From the NCBI RefSeq assembly GCF_011516635.5, contig NZ_CP096255.1:6632501-6696500 (forward strand): 64,000 bases of DNA. Reading direction: 5' to 3'. Source of the stretch: Bradyrhizobium barranii subsp. apii (GTDB taxonomy: Bacteria > Pseudomonadota > Alphaproteobacteria > Rhizobiales > Xanthobacteraceae). Under the pieces are notes generated by a model that worked only from the letters and a program-made list of their open reading frames with translations, searched no databases and was not told the DNA's origin. The translations under genes and the position numbers were made by a program. Shown here piece after piece: positions 1-8,362 of the stretch (the stretch's first letter is position 1; each line of letters opens with the position of its first letter).

Positions 1-5
1 CTGAT

Positions 6-1295
6 ATGACCGAGACCACCAGGACGAAGGGCGTCAGCCGCCGCACGCTGCTCAAGGGCACCGCAGGTCTCGCGGGCCTCGCCGCCGGCTCCGGCGCAAT
101 CACCGGCTTCCCCTATGTGAAATCGGCCGATGCGAAGGTGCTGCGCTATCTCGGCACCGCCGTGAACGAGGGCGACGACATCTCCAAGCAGTGCCTCAAG
201 GACACCGGCATCAAGATCGAATACATCACCGCGACCACCGACGACGTCACCAAGCGCGTGATGACCCAGCCCAACTCCTTCGACGTGTTGGACACCGAAT
301 ATTTCTCGCTGAAGAAGATCGTGCCGTCGGGCAACATCCTTGCCCTCGATGCCAGGAAGATCAAGGAATTCGACAACATCACGCCCGTCTTCACCAAGGG
401 TGAGACGCCCGGCGGCAAGAAGATCGGCGGCCAGGGCACGGCGCCCTGGAAGGTGCTCTATCTCGAAGGCAAGGACTCCAAGAAGTTCGCGACGTCGGCG
501 ACCGAGTTCGTCACGCTGATCCCGACCGTCTACAACGCCGACACGCTCGGCATCCGTCCCGACCTGATCAAGCGCCCGATCAGCTCGTGGTCCGAGCTGC
601 TCAACCCCGAATTCAAGGGCAAGGCCTCGATCCTCAACATCCCCTCGATCGGCATCATGGATGCCGCGATGGTCGTGGAAGCCACCGGCAAGTACAAATA
701 TGCCGACAAGGGCAACATGACCAAGGAAGAGATCGATCTCACCATGAAGGTGATGACCGAAGCCAAGAAGGCGGGGCAATTCCGCGCCTTCTGGAAGGAC
801 TTCAACGAGAGCGTCAACCTGATGGCCTCCGGCGAGACCGTGATCCAGTCGATGTGGTCGCCGGCCGTGACGAAGGTGCGCTCGATGGGCATCCCCTGCA
901 CCTTCCAGCCGCTCAAGGAAGGCTATCGCTCCTGGGCCTCGGGCTTCTGCGTCTCCAAGGGCGTGTCGGGTGCAAAGCTCGAATGGGCCTATGAGTTCGT
1001 GAACTGGTTCCTGTCCGGCTATGCCGGTGCCTATCTCAACCGCCAGGGCTACTACTCCGCCGTGCTCTCTACCGCGAAGGCGCACATGGAGCCGTACGAG
1101 TGGGCGTACTGGATGGAAGGCAAGCCGGCCGAGAAGGACATCAAGGCGCCCGACGGCTCGCTGCTCGAGAAGGCCGGCGCGGTACGCGACGGCGGCTCCT
1201 ACGAGGACCGCATGGGCGGCGTCGCCTGCTGGAACGCCGTGATGGACGAGAACGACTACATGGTCCGCAAGTGGAACGAGTTCATCGCGGCCTAA
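6..1295 (+). CDS. PotD-type extracellular solute-binding protein of an ABC importer
   Basis: The 429-residue protein opens with a twin-arginine signal: S11-R12-R13-T-L-L-K followed by a hydrophobic Ala/Gly stretch, with probable cleavage after ADA at residue 43. This implies export of a folded protein by Tat. The mature part reads like a spermidine/putrescine-type (PotD-like) periplasmic binding protein. Two inner-membrane permease genes of the same family follow directly (1 nt, then 3 nt gaps), so it should be the capture subunit of one importer. The ligand is not deducible; the downstream racemase hints at an amino-acid or hydantoin-related compound rather than a classical polyamine. The ATG lies five bases from the window edge, so its ribosome site and any upstream ATPase gene are outside the view. 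Confidence 0.85.
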   Translation: MTETTRTKGVSRRTLLKGTAGLAGLAAGSGAITGFPYVKSADAKVLRYLGTAVNEGDDISKQCLKDTGIKIEYITATTDDVTKRVMTQPNSFDVLDTEYFSLKKIVPSGNILALDARKIKEFDNITPVFTKGETPGGKKIGGQGTAPWKVLYLEGKDSKKFATSATEFVTLIPTVYNADTLGIRPDLIKRPISSWSELLNPEFKGKASILNIPSIGIMDAAMVVEATGKYKYADKGNMTKEEIDLTMKVMTEAKKAGQFRAFWKDFNESVNLMASGETVIQSMWSPAVTKVRSMGIPCTFQPLKEGYRSWASGFCVSKGVSGAKLEWAYEFVNWFLSGYAGAYLNRQGYYSAVLSTAKAHMEPYEWAYWMEGKPAEKDIKAPDGSLLEKAGAVRDGGSYEDRMGGVACWNAVMDENDYMVRKWNEFIAA

Positions 1296-1296
1296 C

Positions 1297-2259
1297 GTGA
1301 TGGACACGTCAGAGGACATCCTGCAACAGGCGTCCCCGGGCTTGATCCCGGGGTCGGGCACGGCGCGCGCCGCGAAAGCGACGCGCCTGTCGCCGTCCTT
1401 CATCTCCTGGCTCCAGGCCGGGCCGATGATGCTGGTGTTTCTCGCCTTCTTCCTGATCCCTCTGGTCTTCGTCGTCATCGTCTCGTTCTGGGACTACAAC
1501 GAATACCAGTTGCTGCCGGCCTTCTCCGGCCGCGGCTACACCGACACGTTCGAGGGCTGCATCGCGCAGCTCCCCGATCTCTGCACCATCGCCAAGACCT
1601 ATCTGAAGACGTTGAAGCTGTGCTTCCTGGTCTGGGTCATCACGCTCTTCATCGGCTTCTGGGTCGCCTACTTCCTCGCCTTCCACGTCAAATCCAAGAC
1701 CTGGCAGATGGGATTGTCGCTGCTCTGCACGATCCCGTTCTGGACCTCCAACGTCATTCGCATGATCGCCTGGATCCCGCTGCTAGGACGCAACGGCCTG
1801 GTGAACTCCGGACTGGTCAAGAGCGGATTGATCAACCATCCGCTGGAATGGCTGCTGTTCTCCGAATTCTCCGTGGTGCTGGCGCTGGTCCACCTGTTCA
1901 CCTTCTTCATGGTGGTGCCGATCTTCAATTCGATGGTGCGCATCGACAAGTCGCTGATCGAGGCGGCCTACGACGCCGGCGCCACCGGCTTCCAGACGCT
2001 GGTCAACGTCATCATCCCGCTCTCCAAGCCCGGCATCGTGATCGGCTCGATCTTCGTCATCACCATCGTGATGGGCGACTTCATCACCATCGGCGTGATG
2101 GGCGGCCAGCAGATCGCCGCCGCCGGCAAGATCATCGAGACGCGGGTGAACGCGTTGCAATTCCCGGCTGCCGCCGCGAACGCCGTGATCCTGCTCATCA
2201 TCACCTTCCTGATCATCACCATGATGTCGCGCATCGTCGACATCAAGAAGGAGCTCTAG
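1297..2259 (+). CDS. ABC transporter permease, PotB type
   Basis: This 320-residue polytopic protein is the first permease of the importer. A cytoplasmic N-terminal tail of about 40 residues precedes the first hydrophobic span (about 42-64). The cytoplasmic EAA loop that docks on the ATPase is clear: I-E-A-A-Y-D-A-G-A-T at 221-230, then the conserved P-L-S-K-P-G-I. It begins with GTG one base after the previous stop; an ATG follows as codon 2 and could equally be the start. The N-terminal tail (about residues 12-22) is encoded by a GC-rich palindrome, CCCCGGG-cttgat-CCCGGGG at 1334-1353, that resembles intergenic repeats elsewhere in the window. No ATP-binding subunit is present nearby. Confidence 0.85.
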   Translation: MMDTSEDILQQASPGLIPGSGTARAAKATRLSPSFISWLQAGPMMLVFLAFFLIPLVFVVIVSFWDYNEYQLLPAFSGRGYTDTFEGCIAQLPDLCTIAKTYLKTLKLCFLVWVITLFIGFWVAYFLAFHVKSKTWQMGLSLLCTIPFWTSNVIRMIAWIPLLGRNGLVNSGLVKSGLINHPLEWLLFSEFSVVLALVHLFTFFMVVPIFNSMVRIDKSLIEAAYDAGATGFQTLVNVIIPLSKPGIVIGSIFVITIVMGDFITIGVMGGQQIAAAGKIIETRVNALQFPAAAANAVILLIITFLIITMMSRIVDIKKEL

Positions 2260-2262
2260 AGC

Positions 2263-3141
2263 ATGAAGGAGGGACGCCCGCGCTCATTCTACGTGCTCGC
2301 GATCTTCTTCGCAGCCTATGTGCTGTTTCTCTACGGCCCGATGATCGCGATCTACGTCCTCTCGTTCCAGGGCCCGCAGGGCGGCCTCACCTTCCCGATG
2401 AACGGCGTGTCGACCTTCTGGATCGCAAAACTGTTCCAGGGCACCGGCATCGTCGATCTCGGCGCGGCCTTCCGCCGCTCGCTGCTGCTTGGCCTGATCG
2501 TGATGGTCGTGACCGTCGTACTGTCGGTCGCCGCCGGCATGGCCTTCCGCCGCAAGTTCAAGGCGCAAAGCATTTTGTTCTACTCGGCGATCGCGAGCCT
2601 GATCGTGCCCTCGATCATCACCTCGCTCGGCATCTCGCTTGAATTCCGCATCATCGACGATTTGATCAAGGCGCACTGGAACGAGAATTTCGAGACCTCG
2701 ATGGGCCTGCTGACCTCAGGCCTAGGTGCGCACCTGACCTGGACGCTGCCGTTCGGCCTGCTCATCATGTTCGCGATCTTCAACCGCTTCGATCCCAGGC
2801 TCGAGGAAGCCGCGCGCGATCTCGGCGCGACGCCGTGGCAGGCCTTCCGTCATGTCGTGCTGCCGATCATCCTGCCCTCCGTGATCGGCATCGGCCTGTT
2901 CGGCTTCACGCTGTCCTGGGACGAGCTCGCCCGCTCCAGCCAGGCGATCGGGGCGGTGAACACGCTGCCGCTCGATCTCCAGGGCCTCACCACCACCGTG
3001 ACGAACCCCGACATCTATGCACTCGGCACCGTGATCTCGGCGGTGTCGTTCACCGTGATCGCCCTTGCACTCGGCACCATCCACATGCTCAACAAACGGC
3101 AGGCGGCCAAGGGCTCGGATGCCGGCCAAGGGCTTGTCTGA
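2263..3141 (+). CDS. ABC transporter permease, PotC type
   Basis: This second inner-membrane permease (292 residues) has about six transmembrane spans. The EAA signature L-E-E-A-A-R-D-L-G-A-T-P lies near residue 180, followed by V-V-L-P-I-I-L-P-S. It starts three bases after the preceding permease stop, so the two are almost certainly co-translated and form the heteromeric channel. Length and motif placement fit the PotC half of spermidine/putrescine-type importers. Substrate remains unknown. Confidence 0.85.
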   Translation: MKEGRPRSFYVLAIFFAAYVLFLYGPMIAIYVLSFQGPQGGLTFPMNGVSTFWIAKLFQGTGIVDLGAAFRRSLLLGLIVMVVTVVLSVAAGMAFRRKFKAQSILFYSAIASLIVPSIITSLGISLEFRIIDDLIKAHWNENFETSMGLLTSGLGAHLTWTLPFGLLIMFAIFNRFDPRLEEAARDLGATPWQAFRHVVLPIILPSVIGIGLFGFTLSWDELARSSQAIGAVNTLPLDLQGLTTTVTNPDIYALGTVISAVSFTVIALALGTIHMLNKRQAAKGSDAGQGLV

Positions 3142-3161
3142 CAAGGGGCTTGTCTGATCTG

Positions 3162-3893
3162 ATGCGACTTCACGTCGTCAATCCCAACACCACCGCGTCG
3201 ATGACGGCGAAGATCGCCGCTGCAGCACGCAGCGTCGCCCTGCCCGACACATTGATCGATGCGCGCCAGCCCGCGATGGGCCCGGTCTCGATCGAGGGCT
3301 TTTACGACGAAGCCTTCGCCGTGCCCGGCATGCTTGGCTGCATCCGCGACGCCGACCGCGACGGCGCCGACGCCCACATCATCGCCTGCTTCGACGACAC
3401 CGGCCTCGACGCCGCGCGTGCCGCCGCGAAAGCGCCGGTGATCGGCATCGGGGAAGCCGGCTTCCACATGGCGAGCCTGATCGCGGCGCGTTTTGCCGTG
3501 GTGACGACCCTCGGTGTCTCGATCGTGCCGATCGAGCATAATTTGCGGAAATACGGTCTCGCCGAGCGCTGCGCTCGCGTCCGCGCCGCCGAGGTCCCGG
3601 TGCTCGCGCTCGAGGAGCGCAATGCTGATGCTCTCGGCAAGATCTCCGCGGAGATCACCGCCGCGGTCCGCGACGATCGGGCGGAAGCCGTCGTGCTCGG
3701 CTGCGCCGGCATGGCTGACCTCGCCGCCGAGCTCGCCGCCACACATGGCCTGCCCGTGGTCGACGGCGTCGCCGCGGCGGTCACGCTGGCAGAATCACTG
3801 GTGCGGCTAGGACTGAAGACCTCCCGACTCGGGCCCTATGCGGCGCCGCGCTCGAAGACCTATTCCGGACCGTTTTCGCCGTTCCAGCCTTGA
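3162..3893 (+). CDS. Asp/Glu/hydantoin racemase family protein
   Basis: The 243-residue cytosolic enzyme belongs to the Asp/Glu racemase superfamily, hydantoin or allantoin racemase branch. The two catalytic cysteines of this fold are visible: C76 in A-C-F-D-D-T-G-L-D-A and C181 in L-G-C-A-G-M-A-D-L. The N-terminal V-V-N-P-N-T-T is also typical. Such enzymes interconvert enantiomers by a two-base mechanism. The start is the ATG at 3162; the frame is open further upstream, but that part is the shadow of the permease gene. Its position right behind the importer suggests it acts on the imported compound. The exact substrate is an open guess. Confidence 0.8.
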   Translation: MRLHVVNPNTTASMTAKIAAAARSVALPDTLIDARQPAMGPVSIEGFYDEAFAVPGMLGCIRDADRDGADAHIIACFDDTGLDAARAAAKAPVIGIGEAGFHMASLIAARFAVVTTLGVSIVPIEHNLRKYGLAERCARVRAAEVPVLALEERNADALGKISAEITAAVRDDRAEAVVLGCAGMADLAAELAATHGLPVVDGVAAAVTLAESLVRLGLKTSRLGPYAAPRSKTYSGPFSPFQP

Positions 3894-4070
3894 TCCCGGC
3901 TCTTTTCGAGGACCTTCAGGGGTCCCAAGACCAGCTGATTGCTGGTTTTTTGCCGTTAGCCTCTTTTTGGTCCCATTTGTTACCGAACGGTAACACTTTC
4001 GGGACGTCCCGGCGACCGCTGGTTGCCGCACTTCGCCACTCACCAAGTTTCAATTTGGGTTTTGTCAGCG

Positions 4071-4562
4071 ATGATCGATCTCGCCCAGGACAGGCCGTCC
4101 AACCCCCTCCTTCGCCTTGGCGCCCAGCCGATTGCGCTGACCGCCGCAGCCCTCCTGCTCCTCATCGCCGGCGTGACCTCGATCGCGATCTGGCGCGCCT
4201 CTACCGGTGCAACTCCTGAGACCGACCGGGTGGTGGCGTCGCGGCAGCTCCAGGCCCGCACGGCCCAGGCATCCGAGCAACTCGTCGAGAAGACCAAGGG
4301 TCTCGAGGCGACCCAGCAGGAATCGATCGACCAGCTCCAGGTCGTGCAGGACCAGCTCCAGACCATGAAGCGCCTGATGGCGGCGCAGCAGGCCGACACC
4401 AAGCGCCTGTCCGAACAGGTCACGACGCTGAACGAGTCCATCGACGGCCTTCGGCAGTCCTTTGCCAGCGTCCGGGCCACGGAGGCGGAGACACCCTCGG
4501 TTACCCGCAGGAAACCGTCGCGCCGTGTCCACGCCAGCGCCCGCAAGCGCTCGCGCGGCTAG
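4071..4562 (+). CDS. Membrane-anchored coiled-coil protein, unknown function
   Basis: The 163-residue protein is not assigned to a named family. One hydrophobic segment (about 21-41) is followed by a long Gln/Glu/Lys-rich helical stretch (about 55-135) with heptad-like spacing, then a Lys/Arg-rich tail (R-R-K-P-S-R-R to the C-terminus). It is probably a single-pass inner-membrane protein with a coiled-coil domain, possibly binding nucleic acid or cell wall through its basic end. The ATG at 4071 puts the membrane segment near the N-terminus; an in-frame ATG at 4023 would add 16 residues. Confidence 0.6.
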   Translation: MIDLAQDRPSNPLLRLGAQPIALTAAALLLLIAGVTSIAIWRASTGATPETDRVVASRQLQARTAQASEQLVEKTKGLEATQQESIDQLQVVQDQLQTMKRLMAAQQADTKRLSEQVTTLNESIDGLRQSFASVRATEAETPSVTRRKPSRRVHASARKRSRG

Positions 4563-4594
4563 CCGGGTCAGGGTCTGCGACTAAATTTTTCCAC

Positions 4595-4612
4595 ATGTGA
4601 ACTGGATCACAT
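4595..4612. promoter_or_regulatory. CRP/FNR-like palindromic site
   Basis: The sequence A-TGTGA-N6-TCACA-T is a perfect match to the enterobacterial CRP half-site arrangement. It lies 33 bases after the coiled-coil gene and about 120 bases before the IS630-type insertion. No plus-strand gene follows directly, so the insertion may have separated it from its target. Binding is inferred only from the palindrome. Confidence 0.4.
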
Positions 4613-4689
4613 TCCCCCGTATGATTCCGCGCCATGCTCGCGGTTACCGGATGGCGTGAGCCGATTTCAATGTCCGGGGCTGGCAAGGT

Positions 4690-4713
4690 CGTTGACGGTA
4701 TACTGCGTCAACG
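4690..4713 (+). terminator. Hairpin, possible terminator of the coiled-coil gene
   Basis: An eight-base perfect stem CGTTGACG / CGTCAACG encloses the loop gtatactg. It is followed within 12 bases by a short T-rich stretch (tgttcttta). The stem is modest in GC and the T tract is broken, so this is a weak terminator candidate. Confidence 0.3.
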
Positions 4714-4747
4714 GCCTTGTTCTTTAGTGGGCTAGAGCGTTTTCCGA

Positions 4748-5350
4748 TCACGTTGCGTCGTAACCAGCCGCGACGAGATAATTTTGACATTCCTCGGGTG
4801 AGAAGCGTTTGAGAGCGTTGGCGATTGCTTGCCAGAGATCGGGCATGGTGCGGGCTGCGGCGGCCCGCAACAGCGCTTTCAGTTTGGAGAAGGCCATTTC
4901 AATCGGGTTGAAGTCTGGACTGTAGGGCGGAAGATAGAGCAGGCTAGCTCCGACCGCCTGGATGGCCTCTCGAACGCCATGGACCTTGTGAGCGGGCAAG
5001 TTGTCCATGATAACGGTATCGCCCGGCCGCAGCGATGGGGCGAGCAATTGCTCGACGTAGGCCAGGAAAGCGTCGCCATCCATTGGACCGTCCAGAACAA
5101 GCGGCGCGATCAGACCGTCGGAGCGCAATCCAGCGGTGAACGTCGTCGTCTTCCAATGTCCGTGTGGGATAGCTGCACGACATCGCTCGCCGCGTGGCGA
5201 GCGCCCGTAACGCCGCGCCATTTTGGTGTTGGCGCTGGTTTCGTCGATGAAGACGAGACGCTCAGGGTCAAGGTCGATTTGCCCTTCGAACCACTCCTCA
5301 CGTGCGGCATTTATATCGCCGCGCCGTTGCTCGGCGGCGTGCGCTGTCTT
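4748..5350 (-). CDS. IS630-type transposase, DDE catalytic part (frameshift product)
   Basis: This is the C-terminal part of an IS630 transposase. In this frame the three acidic residues are visible: D in V-F-I-D-E-T-S-A-N-T-K, D in V-I-M-D-N-L-P-A-H-K and E in F-N-P-I-E-M-A-F-S-K. The first motif lies upstream of the first ATG (5221), so translation should enter from orfA by a -1 shift at a run of seven A residues (minus strand, 5355-5349). That arrangement is known in IS630 elements. The stop codon is 13 bases from the element end. No internal damage is seen, so the transposase may be active. Confidence 0.75.
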   Translation of the reverse strand, partial: KTAHAAEQRRGDINAAREEWFEGQIDLDPERLVFIDETSANTKMARRYGRSPRGERCRAAIPHGHWKTTTFTAGLRSDGLIAPLVLDGPMDGDAFLAYVEQLLAPSLRPGDTVIMDNLPAHKVHGVREAIQAVGASLLYLPPYSPDFNPIEMAFSKLKALLRAAAARTMPDLWQAIANALKRFSPEECQNYLVAAGYDAT

Positions 5351-5694
5351 TTTTTAAGTGTGATCTTTCTGCGCTGGAAAAAACGCCAGAGCGACGCGAT
5401 GCCAGTCGATATTCCATGACGTTTCAACAGTTCTCGCAACTCGGCAAGCGTGATATCCGGCCTCGCTGTCACCGCCTCCAGAATCAATTGCGAATGCGCT
5501 TCGATGCGCTGCGATTTGCGGTCACCGCCCTGGCGTTTAGGAACGATGTCGCCAACTTTCTTGAGGCGACCGCGCCAGCGGATTGCACTGGCCGCGCTGA
5601 CACCAAAGCGCTCAGCAGCCTGTCGACAGGACATGCCACCGTCAATCGCGGCTACCACCCTTTGGCGAAGATCAACCGAAAGCGCCCTGGCCAT
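5311..5694 (-). CDS. IS630-type transposase, helix-turn-helix part (orfA)
   Basis: The 127-residue product starting M-A-R-A-L-S carries the N-terminal winged-helix region of IS630 transposases, with a helix-turn-helix about residues 20-42 (S-C-R-Q-A-A-E-R-F-G-V-S). It ends shortly after K-I-T-L-K-K-R, where an A7 run allows a shift into the catalytic frame; the two frames overlap between 5311 and about 5350. A longer in-frame start at 5817 is possible but would add residues that look like leader DNA. It binds the element ends together with the catalytic part. Confidence 0.75.
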   Translation of the reverse strand: MARALSVDLRQRVVAAIDGGMSCRQAAERFGVSAASAIRWRGRLKKVGDIVPKRQGGDRKSQRIEAHSQLILEAVTARPDITLAELRELLKRHGISTGIASLWRFFQRRKITLKKRQRTPPSNGAAI

Positions 5695-5767
5695 ACATGC
5701 TGGCCTCCCTCGCCAGCATGCAGCTTGAATCTGACTCGCGCCGTTTTGGGAATCTGGAGGGTTCTGT

Positions 5768-5815
5768 GAGGTCGCGCTCACGCGAGGGCGCGGCAGGCGC
5801 TTATGACGCGACCTC
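5768..5815. repeat. Inverted repeat near the left end of the IS91-type element
   Basis: The perfect nine-base arms GAGGTCGCG (5768-5776) and CGCGACCTC (5807-5815) can fold into a hairpin. A second inverted pair, GGATTGAACGAAG at 5825-5837 and its complement at 8317-8329, brackets the HUH transposase and recombinase genes. Together they probably mark ends of the nested element, but the exact boundary cannot be fixed by eye. The 295 bases between 5818 and 6112 show no gene. Confidence 0.45.
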
Positions 5816-6112
5816 ATTGAAGCCGGATTGAACGAAGGCGCGGGAGGCTATTCGCGGTTTTGCAGCTATGGGGATTGTTCGAGATCGCCATGCCCGATCT
5901 GCTGGCTCGGCGCGTGAGGCAGAGACACAGGAGTGCGCATCCTGGAAGAGTTGAGATCAGACGCGCTTCGCCTGAGATCGCGATAGGCCTTTTGCTGCAT
6001 CGGACGGTTGTTGTCGCGCAGTGTGACAGCACGGATTCGACATCGTCCGCGATGATCGAGACGCTGGGAGCGAAATGACGAATGATGATCGTCGTGCACG
6101 ACATGACTTGGC

Positions 6113-7363
6113 TCACGATGTGTCGCATCGGAACGGTGATGTTCGAGGGCTGGGGCGTCTGAAGCTATGTCGAAAGCGCTCAATGATGCGCATGACGCCA
6201 CCACAATCGGGACAGGCAGGAACCTCGGCCCAGGTTTGAGCCTCCGAATCCACAGGCGACGGCTGGCCATCGTTTGGGGCTGTTCGCTCATGATCGAGAA
6301 GTTCGCGGCAAAGGGCGAGCTTGGCAGCGCGATGGCGGTTGGCCATGAAGCCGAAGTGGCGGATGCGGTGGAAGCCGTCAGGCGGCGTATGAAGCAGGAA
6401 ACGGCGAATGAACTCATCGGGCTTGAGATTCATGATCTTTGTCGCGCTGTTTTGGCGATAGTCCTTCCATGAGAAGGCGACATGATCGTCGTCGAGTGCG
6501 ACGAGCCGGCTGTTGGCGATCGCGACGCGATGGGTGTAGCGGCCGAGATAGGCCAGGACCTGTGCGGGTCCGCCGAAGGGCCGCTTGGCGTAAGCAACCC
6601 AGTTGATGCGTCGCATGGCGTCGAGGTGGGCCGCAAAGGCAGCCGGCTCGGCCAGAGCTCCGAGATCGCCGAAGAAACGCAAGGCACCGGAGTTGAAGGC
6701 TGCCGACAGACGTTTGAGAAAAAGTGTGCGAAATAGTCTGGACAACGGTTTGACGGCCAGGAAGAAGTTCGGTCGGCAAGCGGTCCAGCGCGCGCCATCG
6801 GGCGAGAGGCCGCCACCCGGAACGACGCAATGGACGTGGGGATGATGCATCAGCGTCTGTCCCCAGGTGTGGAGGACGGCGACGCCGCCGATCGCACCGC
6901 CGAGCCGGCGTGGATTGGCGGCGAGCGTCGTCATCGCCTCGGCGGCAGCCTTGAACAGGATGGCATAGACGACGGCCTTGTTCTGGAAAGCGATCGCGGC
7001 GATCGGTGCGGGAAGTGTAAAGACGACGTGGAAATAGGGAACCGGAAGCAGGTCGGCTTGACGCGCGGCGAGCCACGCGGCTCGGGCTCTCCCCTGACAC
7101 TTCGGACAGTGCCGATTGCGGCAGGAATTATAGGCAACGCGTGTCGTGCCGCAGTCGTCGCAAGCCTGCATGTGGCCGCCGAGCGCCTCGGTCCGGCACG
7201 CAACGATCGCGCTCATCACGCGCCGCTCGACCCGCCCCAGATGACCGGCATGTACACGGCGATAGGCGTCGCCATGCCGGCGCAGAATATCGGCAATCTC
7301 GATGGCGGGCCTGTTGGAGCGGATGTCGGAGCGGGTCATGACCCGCATCCCGCTGCGGGTCAT
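6113..7363 (-). CDS. IS91-family HUH transposase
   Basis: The protein (416 residues from the first ATG; a second candidate is M9) has the IS91/IS801 layout. An N-terminal zinc finger (C-D-D-C, then N-R-H-C-P-K-C) is followed by the metal-binding H-H-P-H-V-H-C motif. A catalytic tyrosine motif Y-L-G-R-Y-T-H-R-V-A-I follows in the middle of the chain. Such enzymes move single-stranded DNA by a rolling-circle-like process without target duplication. Its ATG overlaps the stop of the upstream tyrosine recombinase by four bases, so both are translationally coupled. The C-terminal zinc-like pair C-P-D-C-G is also present. Confidence 0.85.
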   Translation of the reverse strand: MTRSGMRVMTRSDIRSNRPAIEIADILRRHGDAYRRVHAGHLGRVERRVMSAIVACRTEALGGHMQACDDCGTTRVAYNSCRNRHCPKCQGRARAAWLAARQADLLPVPYFHVVFTLPAPIAAIAFQNKAVVYAILFKAAAEAMTTLAANPRRLGGAIGGVAVLHTWGQTLMHHPHVHCVVPGGGLSPDGARWTACRPNFFLAVKPLSRLFRTLFLKRLSAAFNSGALRFFGDLGALAEPAAFAAHLDAMRRINWVAYAKRPFGGPAQVLAYLGRYTHRVAIANSRLVALDDDHVAFSWKDYRQNSATKIMNLKPDEFIRRFLLHTPPDGFHRIRHFGFMANRHRAAKLALCRELLDHERTAPNDGQPSPVDSEAQTWAEVPACPDCGGVMRIIERFRHSFRRPSPRTSPFRCDTS

Positions 7364-8220
7364 CCAGGTGGCGTCACCTCCAGCGACAGGCGATCGAGCG
7401 GGCTCTGCGTCGCTCGGATCGTATCGGTGGCGACCTGCGTGTAGCGCGCTGTCGACGACAAATTATTGTGCCCGAGCAAGACCTGGATGATCCGGATATC
7501 GGTTCCGTTCTCGAGAAGATGTGTCGCGAAGCTGTGGCGCAGCGTGTGCGGCGTGACGCGCTTGGTCAGGCCCGCAGCCTTCACCGCCGACCGGCAGGCG
7601 GCATGCAGCACGGTCTGATCGATCGGATGATCTTCGTCACGACCAGGGAACAGATAAAGCCGCGGCCGGGCGAGCCGCCAGTAGGTGCGCAGGATGCCCA
7701 GCAGCTGGGGCGACAGCATCACGTTGCGATCCTTCGCGCCCTTGCCGTGGCGCACCTGGATGACGCCGCGGGCGCTGTCGATGTCTTCGATCCGCAGTCC
7801 CGCAACCTCCGAGGCCCTGAGCCCGGCCGCATAGGCGGTGGTGAGCGCGGCGCGGCTCTTCAGGCTCGATACCGCTTCAAGAAACTGAACCACTTCGTCG
7901 GCGCTGAGAACGACCGGCAGCTTGCGCGGTTCTCGCGCATAGGGAATGCGCTCTGGGATGAGCGCCTCGCCGAGCGTGACGCCGTAGAAAAACCGTAGCG
8001 CACAGACGATCTGGTTCAGCGCCGGCCATGAGATGCCGGTCGAGACCAAATGCACCTGGAAGGCGCGGACGTCTTCCAGCTCTAACCGGTCAGGCGATCG
8101 GCCAAAATAGCGGCTGAACTTCGAAACCGCGCTGATGTAGGATCTTTGCGTCGCCGGCGACAGATTGCGGACGGTCATGTCTTCGATCATGCGGCGGCGA
8201 AGAGGGCTCAAATCGGCCAT
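7360..8220 (-). CDS. Tyrosine recombinase/integrase associated with the IS91-type element
   Basis: The 286-residue recombinase has an N-terminal SAM-like core-binding domain and a C-terminal catalytic domain. The family residues are visible: R in A-G-L-R-A-S-E-V, K in G-K-G-A-K-D-R, H-T-L-R-H-S-F-A-T-H-L, H in L-L-G-H, and the nucleophile Y in A-R-Y-T-Q-V. ATG 8220 is chosen because an upstream extension adds only low-complexity residues. Similar integrases often accompany IS91-type transposases in rhizobia, and the four-base overlap with the next gene supports a functional pair. Confidence 0.85.
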   Translation of the reverse strand: MADLSPLRRRMIEDMTVRNLSPATQRSYISAVSKFSRYFGRSPDRLELEDVRAFQVHLVSTGISWPALNQIVCALRFFYGVTLGEALIPERIPYAREPRKLPVVLSADEVVQFLEAVSSLKSRAALTTAYAAGLRASEVAGLRIEDIDSARGVIQVRHGKGAKDRNVMLSPQLLGILRTYWRLARPRLYLFPGRDEDHPIDQTVLHAACRSAVKAAGLTKRVTPHTLRHSFATHLLENGTDIRIIQVLLGHNNLSSTARYTQVATDTIRATQSPLDRLSLEVTPPG

Positions 8221-8362
8221 CTCGATACTCCTGTCTGAGGGGGTGGGCTCCAACACCCACATCCTCTCAGCCAGGAGGCGATCTATGCCACCTTGCCCCC
8301 TACGCCGCGGCAGCGGCTTCGTTCAATCCCCACCCGATTCTTTCCGGTCGGAAAATGCTCTA

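Larger units (their letters stand above)
4733..8362. mobile_element. IS630-type element carrying a nested IS91-type element
   Basis: The two ends form an imperfect inverted repeat, TAGAGCRTTTTCCGAYC, at 4733-4749 and, inverted, at 8346-8362 (15 of 17 positions match). Each has a TA dinucleotide at its outer edge, as expected for IS630/Tc1-type insertion at TA. Immediately inside the left end lies the IS630 transposase; a plain IS630 would end shortly after position 5700. Instead an HUH transposase and a tyrosine recombinase occupy 6113-8220 before the right inverted repeat. The simplest reading is that an IS91-type element landed between the IS630 orfA start and its right end. Confidence 0.7.
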
